From NCBI GenBank assembly GCA_029851415.1, contig CM056744.1, positions 64,660,172 to 64,724,171 of the forward strand: DNA of 64,000 bases, given 5' to 3'. A program made the position numbers and the translations under genes. The notes beneath the pieces were generated by a model. The model was not told where the DNA came from. It worked only from the letters and a program-made list of their open reading frames with translations, and did no database searches. This document shows positions 1-9,626 of this stretch, piece after piece. The DNA comes from Eretmocerus hayati. Its lineage: Eukaryota > Arthropoda > Insecta > Hymenoptera > Aphelinidae. Each line of letters starts with the position of its first letter. Positions within the stretch are counted from its first letter, which is position 1.

Positions 1-1
1 G

Positions 2-745
2 AGGTACGTTGATGATGCCCTGCTGGTGGTCAAGGAATCCGATATTGGTCTGGTCCTTGACACTTTCAACAATCAGTCGGATTGCCTACAGTTCACACTT
101 GAACTGGAGACTGATGACAAAATCAGCTTTTTAGACCTCGAGGTTATCAGACATGAGAACGAATTCCCGACTTTTGATTGGTACCAAAAACCCACATCAT
201 CAGGCAGGTATCTTAATTTTTTGTCTCACCACTCTATTCATCAAAAGAAAGCTATTGTTTGTTCGCTGGTAGACAAAGTCATTCGACTATCAAGCCCACA
301 ATTTCATGAAAGAAACTCCGAACGTATCACTGACCTCCTGACCCTCAACAACTACCCCTTACAGTTCATAAAGAAACACATTAAAAAAAGTTGATACTCC
401 TTATCAAATCCTCTCACTGCGACTGAAATCAAGGCCAAGGAGGATATGCTACGCTGCAAATCAAAAATTTTTCTACCGTACATACCACAGTAATCCAGAC
501 CTTTCAAGGCGTATTTTCATAACCAAGAGATAATTCCCGTTTACAGAAATTCGAGTAACTTGAAAAAATACATAAAATTGGGCAAAGACAAACTTGATGA
601 ACGTGACAATTGTGATGTCGTGTATAAAATTGATTGTCACGATTGTACTCTGTCCTATATTGGCCAAACGAAGAGGAAACTCGGAGTACGCATCAAAGAA
701 CATATGAGCGTTTCTCTGGAACTTTTGCACTTTGCTGAAAATTGA
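2..745 (+). pseudogene. PLE RT (C-terminal part) and GIY-YIG endonuclease N-terminal half
   Basis: One reading frame runs from base 2 to 745. It begins with RYVDDALLVV, the catalytic RT motif with two Asp. Next come FLDLEV, the PLE signature QKPTSSGRYLNF (about residues 58-69) and the thumb region. The frame then reaches the GIY-YIG domain, with VVYKIDCHDC and YIGQTKRKLGVRIKEH near 620-705. Two in-frame stops break it: TGA at 392-394 and TAA at 491-493. Homology ends at about 705, where another sequence is inserted; residues after that (SLELLHFAEN) belong to the insert. The protein would prime and synthesise cDNA at a nicked chromosomal target. With two stops and an insertion it cannot be functional. 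Confidence 0.85.
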
Positions 746-1635
746 TGAAAAATGAAAATGAAAACCGCTCAACGCATACCTGGGACCTTTTGCTCACATA
801 TTTGTGTAGTATTGAGAGTTACAAATCCACTATTGGAACTCATATAGAGTAAGTGGCATCACCAAAATCACGTTAATAAGTCGAACTTAAAGTTGTTTTT
901 CGCCGATTTTCCAGAATTCCGTAAGCAATTATTTGGCAAGATTGACAATTTCAACGAACGCCTTGGGCTTTTTGCAGCTTCGTAAGGTCAGGGCATCTGG
1001 TCACGATTAGTTTTACCAACATAGAGCTCGATCCGCCAATGTGGGATGAGAAAAACTGAATGTCTTTCATGAGTCACATTTTTTCTATTTCACTTCAGAA
1101 CGGCCGTAGACAGAAATATCGCACTAACACGAGACTTGTCGCAAAATCGTCGCGATTGCATCTACTTCAGATATACATTCCAAAAATTACGTTCAGAGTC
1201 ACGGCAGGAGCTTGGCGTAATCATCTTTGAGCTGAACGAGACATGATTGATTTTTTATTCCCAATTTTCAAAGTCATACAGTTTTGGCTGAATTGGTAGC
1301 ACACCATCGCGCTTTTGGGCCAGTTTTCTTCAATATATTACCCACCAAATGCAGCTTCAATCAACCCGAAAAGTTGCGCGGCATCACCAGAATACCCGTA
1401 AGACTGCCCGAGAGTATCAAGTATTTCCACAGGATCTTTCCCACATTTCCTCTCTTTGAATGAGCTAGGATGAATCAACTTCTCCTGATCATACAGAGGC
1501 CGAAGATATATCATTTTGAGACTCGGATGATGCTATTTTCACTTCGATCGGGATTGATAGATTTGATTGTTCCCTTATATCATTATCCATAGCTGTATTC
1601 CAATAGGTGTGAAAGTTCCAGAGAAATGCCCATAT
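706..1635. mobile_element. Putative DNA transposon inserted in the PLE endonuclease
   Basis: The endonuclease homology stops near 705 and resumes near 1640. The two junctions carry an inverted repeat: TTTCTCTGGAACTTT at 720-734 and its complement AAAGTTCCAGAGAAA at about 1611-1625, with flanking similarity (ATATGAGCG versus ATATGGGCA) that makes the repeat roughly 25 bp with a few mismatches. The 0.9 kb inside has no recognisable coding sequence. This fits a non-autonomous class II element. No clear target-site duplication could be read, so the superfamily is unassigned. Confidence 0.55.
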
Positions 1636-1958
1636 ATCCGCTACGGAAAGACAAAACAAAAAATATGCCACCGCATTACATGCCATGCATGACACACAAA
1701 CATTCCCTCAATTTTGAGGACGTAAAAATCTTAGACAAAGAAACACATTGGAAAACCAGAGAGTTTTCAGAGATGCTGAATATACAATTTTTCAACAATA
1801 ATATGAACAGAACAGATGACACAAGGTTCCTGCAAGACAGCTACAAAAACTGTGTTAAATTGATGAAAAACTGCCTCTTGTCAAACCAATCACACATCCC
1901 TCATAATCGCAAAAACTCAAGAAAGAGAAACCTTGCTGCGGCTATCAATTCCAGCTGA
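1636..1958 (+). pseudogene. PLE GIY-YIG endonuclease, C-terminal half
   Basis: This ORF carries the part of the Penelope endonuclease that is missing at 745. HKHSLNFEDVKILDKE is followed by WKTREFSEMLNIQ and N-x-DDTRFLQDSYKN, the conserved C-terminal half of PLE GIY-YIG domains, including the conserved Glu of KILDKE. It is the continuation of the frame interrupted near 705, displaced by about 0.9 kb of inserted DNA. The ORF ends with a natural-looking stop at 1956-1958. Codons before about 1640 belong to the right terminus of the insert. Confidence 0.8.
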
Positions 1959-2174
1959 CCGCTAGCGCAAGATTCTGACATTACCGACTTTTCGTCGTCC
2001 TCACGTTTCCCACGTTACTGTTCAGTGTCGATCAGGTGATCGAATGATCAACATCAATGTTCGTTCCTGGTCGCGCTCCCTTTTCATACATTTATACTAA
2101 TCAGTCTCAAAAATATGCAAATTTTACAATCAGAACTATGTGAGTGAAATGCCAGTGAGATTTTACCATGTGCT
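1959..2174 (+). other. PLE 3' UTR, first piece
   Basis: Non-coding stretch between the PLE endonuclease stop and the left target-site duplication of gypsy-1. It ends in TGCT (2171-2174), repeated at 14305-14308. No other structure seen. Confidence 0.6.
2171..2174. repeat. Target-site duplication TGCT, left side of gypsy-1
   Basis: TGCT directly precedes the left LTR and is repeated directly after the right LTR at 14305-14308. The flanking DNA on both sides is read as PLE 3' UTR. Confidence 0.85.
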
Positions 2175-4064
2175 TGTGAGGTTGGGAATATAGGAATATA
2201 TCTATAACTATCCGAGCAATTGAGTGTCGTAAAATATTATTCGGCACTAGATCTCAGCTTGGCTGCTTCTTCTCGAACATCCAAATATACTCACGTTCTA
2301 TTGCTTAGATCGATTGAAATCCTCGTACTTTCAATCGATCAATCGGGGACTGGCCCTTTGGGAATACTGCACTCTAGCTGTTCAATGCTAAAAGAGCATA
2401 CTACGGCCACAAGTTCCTCATATTAAAAACTATAAGCAACTAAAAATGCACATAGATTGAATTATCTACGAATAAAGCTATATTTTAGTCATTTTTGTGA
2501 ATCCAACGATTCAATCGATCAAATCGCTTGTTCTCTGGTTTGGTATGTGATAATTACACGTACCTTGGCTTAAATTATAGGTAATCGAGTCTATTACTCG
2601 ATTTAATCGTGAAATACAATAACGCCGTCGTCTGAAACAAGTATTTGATCGATCGAAGGTCGATTTTTATGAAATCGACGGCTAAAATATATCATGCAGG
2701 TTTTTACTATAGCTGGTGCAATAAAATTTATTCTAATGCGGAAACTACTTAAAATAGTGCATATTATACGTATATAAGTGGCTCTATGTGTAAAAACTCG
2801 ATTGCCAAAGGAGGGCCTGAAAATATTGAAAAATATATTCTGGGAATTAAAGTATTGGGTATTTTCTCATGAAAAGAGTTTGGTTCGTTTGACCATGATT
2901 TTATTTCTCTAATTCATATAATGATTTGATTTTGTACTTTAAAATTTAATTCTACACAATTCAAAACCACGATCTCGATCGTGTACATAGAATTGACAAT
3001 TATGATCTTAATTTTCCCATGGCCGACGATGTGGTTTTCGTCCTCAGTTTGACTCATTTGGAGTTGATAAATAATACGTCTATCTGTAACATTTTCGAAT
3101 CAGTACGCATTAGTACGCATGTAAAATGAATATTGAGCCCTATTCGCGGGTGTCTTATATTTTTGTGACACAAAAGATTTTAATATCGCGCATATTTATT
3201 GTGGGCCGAACGAAAAGATTTTATTTATTCGATTGTTGGATTTCGACGCGTATACCGGGTGATTTTACTTCAAAACCCGAACCGGCATCAGACCACTGCG
3301 TAATGTCGGCCTCTCGTGAGTCTTAACCCTATCCTGGGTACAGAGACGATCGGTCCGGCTTGCCCAATTGGGTCTGATGCATTCACTTTTGCCCACGTTT
3401 ACGTAAAAATATTAATTTTTGTCCCGTCTTGGATCATAAATAGTCGCCAGGTTGACTATTTATCCCGATCCAAAGAGGGTCGCGATATAATAATCCGCGT
3501 GCTCGCCAAAGCGGACCACTTGGATATTCTCAATATTGAACTTATATTGGTCTTGGGGAGACCTGGTGTTGCTCTCGATACAGGCGTTTTGTAGTTTTGC
3601 TGTTGTTCCAGCGCAAGTGACCGCGCACTCGTCCGTCGGCTAACTATATGCCCGAGCTCGCCAGATCCCCACTTCAAGACCAATTTCGGCGGCTCGACTG
3701 GACGATTTCATAGACACGCGTATTCATGCATACTGATAGAAATTTCACCGCAAATTTGAATTGATTGGTCAGCTATTAGTATTGATATATCGGTGATCGT
3801 TCGTCGTGGAAAGGGTGTGAAATATAGCTGACCTGACAAATATATATCGAGTTCTCCAATCGTCGTGTAAAAGCAGTTTCTAAGTATTAGTACATTGATT
3901 AATTCACAATAATTCACTATACAATTGTTAGTATTAGTATTCCCACACCGTACATGCATGAATCTACTTACACGACTGGTCTGATGGTCATCTGCGCAAG
4001 TGGCTGACTGGAAATTCTTATTTCTAAAACTTTTCAAAATTATCTGAAAATTGCAGACGTTGCA
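2175..4064 (-). repeat. gypsy-1 3' LTR
   Basis: Matches 12414-14304 nearly base for base. On the minus strand it begins TGCAACGTCTGC and ends CCTCACA. It is adjacent to the polypurine tract (4065-4078), so it is the downstream LTR. Short ORFs inside are duplicated in the other LTR and show no protein similarity I recognise. Confidence 0.93.
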
Positions 4065-4078
4065 TAGTTCCCCCAATT
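4065..4078 (-). other. gypsy-1 polypurine tract
   Basis: On the minus strand AATTGGGGGAACTA directly abuts the 3' LTR, the position and G/A richness expected of the plus-strand primer. It is short and interrupted by pyrimidines. Confidence 0.6.
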
Positions 4079-4776
4079 TATTGGAGTCGAATCTTATTCA
4101 TGAAGATTGATGGAGATAAATTAAAAAAGAAAACGAAACAATTTTCAGATCAGACCATCGGATCGTGTAACAAAAATTCCCGTGATTTTACTATAGAATT
4201 TACTCATTCCTTTTTCAGTTTACGTTATTCGGATAGGTTTCAAATATCCGTAGAGTGGCATAACGAACTTTGGGTAGGTCGAAATCTTTACCCTTCAATA
4301 ACTCTAATGGTTTTTAGGAATTGGAAGGAATGATACGGCTCCATTGCCTTCGCCGTATCCGTGAGGTCCAACCGAAGATTGGGTTCGCCTCCCATAAGTA
4401 TGATACTCTAATAAAAAAAAATTAAAGTAGCAGACGTATGGGTGGCTCTTGACCTCCCCGTAAGGATGTGGTTATAAGGATGTTTGATATATGGGATTCA
4501 TCAGGAAATTAGGTATGACTCTACGATTCTAATTCTATTGTAATGGATGATTTTCCATCTTTCACTAAACCAAAATAATTTAAACTTGGAATTAACATAT
4601 TACCGTTAACCTCTAGTCTTTAGCAATAATTTTACCTGTTTTAGTCATTTGATACCAAAAAAAATGTAGAGATATATATATATATATATATGTTGGAATT
4701 TAACGTTACTTTTATACAAATTTGAGGACTAATCAACATAAGAAAATTATCGAAACGACTCTTGAAATAAATGATT
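4079..4776 (-). other. gypsy-1 3' untranslated region
   Basis: About 0.7 kb between the last small ORF and the polypurine tract, AT-rich, with a (TA)n run at about 4676-4691. No coding potential recognised. Confidence 0.6.
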
Positions 4777-5079
4777 TTATTTTTTGTAACTTTTTAACAA
4801 GTTTTGGTAAGCAGTTTCAGTATGAATCACCATAGTTTTAACTTGCTCTTTGCGTGCTTTTACCGCAGCAGCTTCTGCTTCCGCCAACTTGATTCGGAGC
4901 AACTCCACCTCCCTTTGGGCCACAGCTGCGTCTGCTAAAGCTTCGGATAATCTCTCCTGGTGTTCGATACGTGTGAAACCTAATTTTTCTACCATCTGGG
5001 CTGAGCGTTTCTTTGCTCGTTGTTTCAGCCTTCGAATTTGCATCTTCTGACGCATATGATCCGTTTTTGGTTTAACCAT
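4777..5079 (-). CDS. gypsy-1 accessory ORF c: basic coiled-coil protein
   Basis: A 100-residue ORF with ATG start. The N-terminus is strongly basic (MVKPKTDHMRQKMQIRRLKQ, then RAKKRSAQ). It is followed by a heptad-rich alpha-helical stretch, about residues 40-85, with Ala/Glu/Leu repeats (RLSEALADAAVAQREVELLR), consistent with a coiled coil. Its start overlaps the end of the preceding ORF (5072-5353) by 8 bp, so the two could be translated by reinitiation. No transmembrane segment or signal peptide is visible, so it is not an env-like glycoprotein. Function unknown; the composition would suit a nucleic-acid-binding oligomer. It has no recognised relative. Confidence 0.6.
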   Translation of the reverse strand: MVKPKTDHMRQKMQIRRLKQRAKKRSAQMVEKLGFTRIEHQERLSEALADAAVAQREVELLRIKLAEAEAAAVKARKEQVKTMVIHTETAYQNLLKSYKK

Positions 5080-5353
5080 CTAAATTCAAATTTTCGAAAT
5101 CAGCCCAAGAAATTTCATTTTCAATAATCAAGCAGTCCTCTTCGGCGGGCATATTTTTCGACTCTGTTGGAAGTTTCGGGGTTATCTCGACCGCGTGTTG
5201 CATGGCTTTAACCTCGAATCTCCCGGATAAAGTTGAAAAATTCAGAAGTTTTTCGGTACGGGCTATTTGTAGCTGCAAACGCTTGATTTTACGATTTAAC
5301 CGTTGTCGTTTGCGTTTTGATTGGGAGACTGGCATGATTGAGCTGTAATCCAA
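5072..5353 (-). CDS. gypsy-1 accessory ORF b: short basic/coiled-coil protein
   Basis: A 93-residue ORF. After MDYSSIMPVSQ comes an arginine/lysine-dense helix (KRKRQRLNRKIKRLQLQ, residues about 13-29) that could be a nuclear localisation or RNA-binding patch. An acidic C-terminus follows (PAEEDCLIIENEISWADFENLNLDG). The start assigned at 5353 is a non-ATG codon; the first in-frame ATG lies a few codons in, at SIM. It sits between ORF a and ORF c, overlapping ORF c by 8 bp. No family recognised. Confidence 0.55.
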   Translation of the reverse strand: MDYSSIMPVSQSKRKRQRLNRKIKRLQLQIARTEKLLNFSTLSGRFEVKAMQHAVEITPKLPTESKNMPAEEDCLIIENEISWADFENLNLDG

Positions 5354-5516
5354 AAATTCAAGGTATAAATAAAAAATAAAAAAAAATAGTAATAATGTAG
5401 AAACTAAGTTCGGGTTGAGTGCAATAATAAAGTTCTAATACTAATTCTAATCATTATTCATTATTCGAATTCAATTATATCCTTCGATCTAGATATATGT
5501 ATATACGTAAGCTACG

Positions 5517-5801
5517 TTAATATGGATATCTCCGTCTTCGACGGTGTTGGTCCGAAATTTGGCGACGCAACATTCTAACTTCACTTTCGAGGCAGTCGTT
5601 GTCTCGGACGGCTGCCGCCAAACCTTTTTCCAGTCGATGTAGTCGTGCACAAAGCCCGTTAAGTTCGATCAATCTAAACTTCTCGCGTGATTCTAGCCGT
5701 GTAATTCGGCTCAAATTTTCCTTCGACAGGTTCCAATTGACTCTACTCCGAAAGTCTAACTTTTCAATGTCATCTCGTGTATGTTCTCGTTTTGCTTCAT
5801 T
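5517..5801 (-). CDS. gypsy-1 accessory ORF a: coiled-coil ORF without ATG
   Basis: An open frame from the stop at 5802-5804 down to 5517. It has no ATG, so it would need splicing, frameshifting or a non-AUG start. The predicted product is charged and helical (ESREKFRLIELNGLCARLHRLEKGLAAAV, in part) and ends in an arginine-rich tail (RRRRRYPY). The leucine spacing suggests a leucine-zipper-like coiled coil. It lies 100 bp downstream of the integrase stop, in the env position of errantiviruses, but shows no envelope features. Coding status is uncertain. Confidence 0.45.
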   Translation of the reverse strand, partial: NEAKREHTRDDIEKLDFRSRVNWNLSKENLSRITRLESREKFRLIELNGLCARLHRLEKGLAAAVRDNDCLESEVRMLRRQISDQHRRRRRYPY

Positions 5802-5902
5802 TTAACGGTCTGGGAACTTATTCCTTTGATGATGCTTATTTTCCCTACGTCCAGCCATTTTGTTGCACTATAACAAAAATAACAAAAACAAAAAAAAACA
5901 TT

Positions 5903-8900
5903 TCATGATGCTTCGTATCGATAGTATGGTCGCAACGAAGAAAAATGAAATTGTCCACGGTAAGTACCGGTGGACTCATCAGTTAGGTGACACGTAGCTG
6001 GCTCGATTACTTTGGTGATGATATATGGTCCTTCATAAATGGACAGGAATTTTGATATTATACCCTTGCTTGCATCTGACGCGTTACATGAACGAACTAA
6101 GACTTCTTGTCCAAGTTTATACGATGTAATAATTTTAGATGCGTTGTGAAGGTCAGCACGTTTCGAACCTATTTTTCTTAGATTCTCAGCGGCTAATACC
6201 AAAAGTTCTTCACGAGTAGCTAAATTTCTTTCCGGTCGTATCATATATTGATTCCACACGCGCGTTGGCGGTTTACCCAAATGCAATTGCATGGGTGTGC
6301 TTTGAATGGATTCGTGGTACACCTCATTCATGATCGTCTGAATGATAGGGACCCATCGAGCCCAAGACTTGTGCTGTTTTTCTGCTAATGTGCGGAAAAA
6401 TCGCCCAAGTTCTTTCATTACACGTTCTACCACGTTAGATTGCGCGTGTCGCACCGAACTAAAAATTGCTTGAATTCCTTCTTCTTCCAATCGTTTCAGC
6501 CAATTGGAAGAAGTGAATTCGGTCCCGTGATCCATTTGTAACCTTTTTGGTTTGCCGTGTACCGGAATATAGTCCTCGAATATTTTACGAATTATGGTTC
6601 GCGTATCCTCCTTCTTGATAGGGTATAACACGACGAATTTCGTAAAAACATCTAACACAACAAAAATGTATTTGACACCTCCGGTAGAAACGGGTAACGG
6701 ACCAAAAAAATCAACCGAGACTAAATCACCCGGACCGTCAGGTATTATTGGACACGTCTCGACGTGATTCCCTACTGTGTATGTCTTGTTTCTTTGACAC
6801 GAATCGCATGGTCGGAGTGTTAATGTTGCAAAATGTTTCAGATTAGGGTAATAGAATTCTTCTTCAATCATTTTCGCACATTTTACAGCACCGATATGTG
6901 CATACATTTCGTGAATGTCTAAAATAAGGTCGCGAGCTAAAGATTTAGGTAATACGATTTTCTTATCACCTTTGATTAGAATGTTTTTAAAAATACCATA
7001 ATCACGAACGATTTCTTCCTTTTCCAATCGATCAATAATCTTGGCAAGTACTTCGTCTGACCTCTGTTCTGCCGCAATATTTTTAATGCGGCGCATGATG
7101 TTAATGTCCGGTTTCTTTGCCAAAATTAAACTAATCATTAGCTCGTTTTCGTCACGTTCGTCGGTTGGGTGGTCAATTCTACTGAGAGTGTCTGCCAGGA
7201 CGTTCTCTTTTCCCGGAATATACCCTATAGATAGATCTATATCCTGAATTACCAACGACCACCGAGTAAGGCGCGCATTCAAAAAACGACAAGTCATTAA
7301 ATATTTAAGGGCTTTGTGATCAGTCATAATTTGGACTTTTGTTCCGTAAATAAATGATCTGAATTTCTCTAGCGCCCAAACAATGGCTAAAAGTTCAGCT
7401 TCTGAAGTAAAATAGTTCCGTTCAGGCCCACGGAGGGCGCGACTAGCCATAGATACGACACGTAATTCGCCTTCATGCTCTTGATATGAAATGGCACCAA
7501 TGCTACTCGCGCTTGCATCTGTATGCAAAATATAACCGCGTTCCCTTTTCGGATGTAGCAAAAATAAATCGTGTGTAAACAGCTCTTTAACTCGGTCAAA
7601 ATATCTTTGATGGGTTTCAGTCCAATGCCACTTAACTCCTGTTCTCAATAGTTCTAATAATGGTGACATTTCTTCGGCGAGCTTGTTGGTAAATTTCGCG
7701 CAAAATTGGACTAGACCTAGGAAACCTCTTAATTGTTTCACATTCTTGGGTGGTGGGAATTTCTTGATGCAGTCTAATTTTTCTGGGTCGGGCTGAAGGC
7801 CTTGAGTACTAAGAATATGACCCAGAAACTTAACTTCTTCTTTACACAAATTAGCTTTTTCAAAACTCAAAGTTATTCCTTCCTCTATGACTGCTTCAAG
7901 TAACATGTCTATGTGTTCAAGATGTTGATCAAAATCCTTGGAAATAACTAACCAGTCATCAACAAAATCTTTCACAAATTCGGCAAATTTTTGTAGAAGG
8001 GAATACGAGGCACGTTTAAGAGCTGCCCCACTTATTTTCCAGCCAAATGGCGTTACCGTAAATTGGAAGGTCGAACCCCTGAACTTAAATGCGGTAAACT
8101 TCCGGCATGCCTTAGCAAGCCGGACCTGCCAAAAAGAACTTACTAAGTCGGAACTAGACATTATCCCGATCTCCGGACACGATCTAAAAAATTCATCGAT
8201 ATCTTCCCACCCGTCATGATCCATTTCGCATCGCGAATTCGGTTCGCGAGCGTCTAAACATAAGCGAATCTCACCATTCCGTTTCACAATGGCTACTAAC
8301 GGGTTAATATATTTGCTTTCCCCGCGCTCTATAACTTCCAAATTCCACATACGTTGAACTTCATTGCTAACTTCATCTCTTAAAGCAATTGGAATAGGAT
8401 ATGTTTTCGCGTTATATGGGTCTAAGTTTTTCATTCTTATCATATATTCGAATTCTTGAAATTGGCCCGGTTCGGTGCTAAATGCTCTACGACGTTTTCT
8501 TAATACCGCACTCATTCGTTCTTTATCGTGGCTCGATCTATTCATGGTATTTACTTTCTTGAATATTTCTTCATCAGTAGGATTTTCGTGTTCAATCTTT
8601 TGAGTTTGATCTAATTTCATTTCGAATTCAGATTCTTGAATTGATTGAATTTCTAAATATGCTTGCGAACAAGTTTGCCTCATATTTTGGAAATCAATTG
8701 AATCCATCTGATGATAATCATATGTGATGTTAATGATTCGGTTGTTAATATTGCAAACAAATTCTTTTTTTCGAAATGAAAGTTTTGCATCAAGTTGGAT
8801 TAACGTCCCTACCCCGAAAATACATTCATGGATTAGCTTTGGAATTACTAAAAAGTCAATATCGACGTGAGTTCCCCCAATTCCTACGCTAGCTCGGAAT

Positions 8901-8911
8901 TGACGTTTTAT
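5903..8911 (-). CDS. pol: gypsy-1 pol: end of protease, reverse transcriptase, RNase H, integrase
   Basis: From the first ATG at 8707 the ORF encodes 934 residues; the frame is open from 8911, just after the in-frame stop that ends the protease ORF. Residues about 100-270 are Ty3-type RT with the catalytic box FVDD (about 248-251) preceded by TPFGWKISGA. RNase H follows, with HTDASASSIGAI, SEAELLAIVWALE and MTDHKAL. The integrase has an HHCC zinc domain (H-x3-H, then C-x2-C in RPCDSCQRNK), the catalytic Asp of VDFFGPL, the Asp of QMDHGTEF and the Glu of NVVERVMKELG, a DD35E layout. The C-terminal segment resembles the GPY/SH3-like region (YEGPYIITKV). No chromodomain is seen. All catalytic residues are present and no frameshift was noticed, so this reading frame looks intact. 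Confidence 0.92.
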   Translation of the reverse strand: MKRQFRASVGIGGTHVDIDFLVIPKLIHECIFGVGTLIQLDAKLSFRKKEFVCNINNRIINITYDYHQMDSIDFQNMRQTCSQAYLEIQSIQESEFEMKLDQTQKIEHENPTDEEIFKKVNTMNRSSHDKERMSAVLRKRRRAFSTEPGQFQEFEYMIRMKNLDPYNAKTYPIPIALRDEVSNEVQRMWNLEVIERGESKYINPLVAIVKRNGEIRLCLDAREPNSRCEMDHDGWEDIDEFFRSCPEIGIMSSSDLVSSFWQVRLAKACRKFTAFKFRGSTFQFTVTPFGWKISGAALKRASYSLLQKFAEFVKDFVDDWLVISKDFDQHLEHIDMLLEAVIEEGITLSFEKANLCKEEVKFLGHILSTQGLQPDPEKLDCIKKFPPPKNVKQLRGFLGLVQFCAKFTNKLAEEMSPLLELLRTGVKWHWTETHQRYFDRVKELFTHDLFLLHPKRERGYILHTDASASSIGAISYQEHEGELRVVSMASRALRGPERNYFTSEAELLAIVWALEKFRSFIYGTKVQIMTDHKALKYLMTCRFLNARLTRWSLVIQDIDLSIGYIPGKENVLADTLSRIDHPTDERDENELMISLILAKKPDINIMRRIKNIAAEQRSDEVLAKIIDRLEKEEIVRDYGIFKNILIKGDKKIVLPKSLARDLILDIHEMYAHIGAVKCAKMIEEEFYYPNLKHFATLTLRPCDSCQRNKTYTVGNHVETCPIIPDGPGDLVSVDFFGPLPVSTGGVKYIFVVLDVFTKFVVLYPIKKEDTRTIIRKIFEDYIPVHGKPKRLQMDHGTEFTSSNWLKRLEEEGIQAIFSSVRHAQSNVVERVMKELGRFFRTLAEKQHKSWARWVPIIQTIMNEVYHESIQSTPMQLHLGKPPTRVWNQYMIRPERNLATREELLVLAAENLRKIGSKRADLHNASKIITSYKLGQEVLVRSCNASDASKGIISKFLSIYEGPYIITKVIEPATCHLTDESTGTYRGQFHFSSLRPYYRYEAS

Positions 8912-9622
8912 TCACATGGATTTTTCTCCAGTAAATCCGCTTGCATGTAACCCAGTAACCGGAAAAGTAGGAAACGATTTCCAAAGTTCAAGATTCCTTT
9001 CATACACATCTTCAGCAACGCAGGTAATTTTACTCCCAGAGTCCAAAAGAACTCTTACTTCAATTCCTTCTATAATAATTTTAATTTCTGGACATTCAAC
9101 TTTGTCCTTCACGATTTCGTGTTGCGCGTATAGCGATTCATCCAATAATTCCTGCCGAGAATAAACTGAATTCACTTGTTGACACGAAACTGAGTTTTTC
9201 ATTTGATCATCTGATCGAAGGGATGCGGTTATCCCCTTTGAACTACTCCCTCTAGGCTCAATAGATTCGATGTTCTCAGATACCGTCTGAAAATCCGCGT
9301 CCATCTCGCATGCCCGGCTTATTTCATAATTCACCGACAATTCGCTTTCAGCGCAGTCCGTATGAAAGGAACCCGACTTCACCGACAATTCGTTTTTAAC
9401 GCAGTCTGTATGAACCGGACTCAAATTCACCGACAATTCGCTTTCAGCGCAGTCTGTATGAATTGAATCCGAAATAGCCTCACATATAAGTATTTCTGCA
9501 GGTTTACTCTGGACCTGATTACTAACCGAATCGATTTCCCGGGTTTTATTAACAAAGGTGGGCCTATCGATCTGCCCCTCGAGACAAACGAACGATTTCT
9601 CAATTTCACCAACACGTTCCAA
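8912..9622 (-). CDS. gypsy-1 aspartic protease (N-terminal part), ends at in-frame TGA
   Basis: A 236-residue frame between gag and RT. The C-terminal part carries the retroviral-type protease active site VLLDSGSKITCV (Asp-Ser-Gly). It stops at TGA (8912-8914), and the same frame continues without further stops into RT. The sequence just after the stop resembles the second half of the protease, with a VIPKL-type strand and a later Gly-rich flap-end motif. So this is either a single nonsense change or a programmed stop. The first half contains an imperfect repeat: CAESELSVN or CVKNELSVK occurs three times, each preceded by HTD, with a 60-70 bp period (9330-9470). The frame differs from gag and the 5' end has no ATG, so expression presumably needs frameshifting at the gag end. 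Confidence 0.82.
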   Translation of the reverse strand: MERVGEIEKSFVCLEGQIDRPTFVNKTREIDSVSNQVQSKPAEILICEAISDSIHTDCAESELSVNLSPVHTDCVKNELSVKSGSFHTDCAESELSVNYEISRACEMDADFQTVSENIESIEPRGSSSKGITASLRSDDQMKNSVSCQQVNSVYSRQELLDESLYAQHEIVKDKVECPEIKIIIEGIEVRVLLDSGSKITCVAEDVYERNLELWKSFPTFPVTGLHASGFTGEKSM

Positions 9623-9626
9623 CGAT

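Noticed and set aside
2220..4076. Small ORFs repeated at 12459-14393
   Set aside because: They lie in the LTRs of gypsy-1. Duplication reflects the LTR pair, with no family similarity.
4777..5801. Envelope gene of an errantivirus in gypsy-1
   Set aside because: The ORFs are short, basic and helical, with no signal peptide, membrane anchor or furin-like site.
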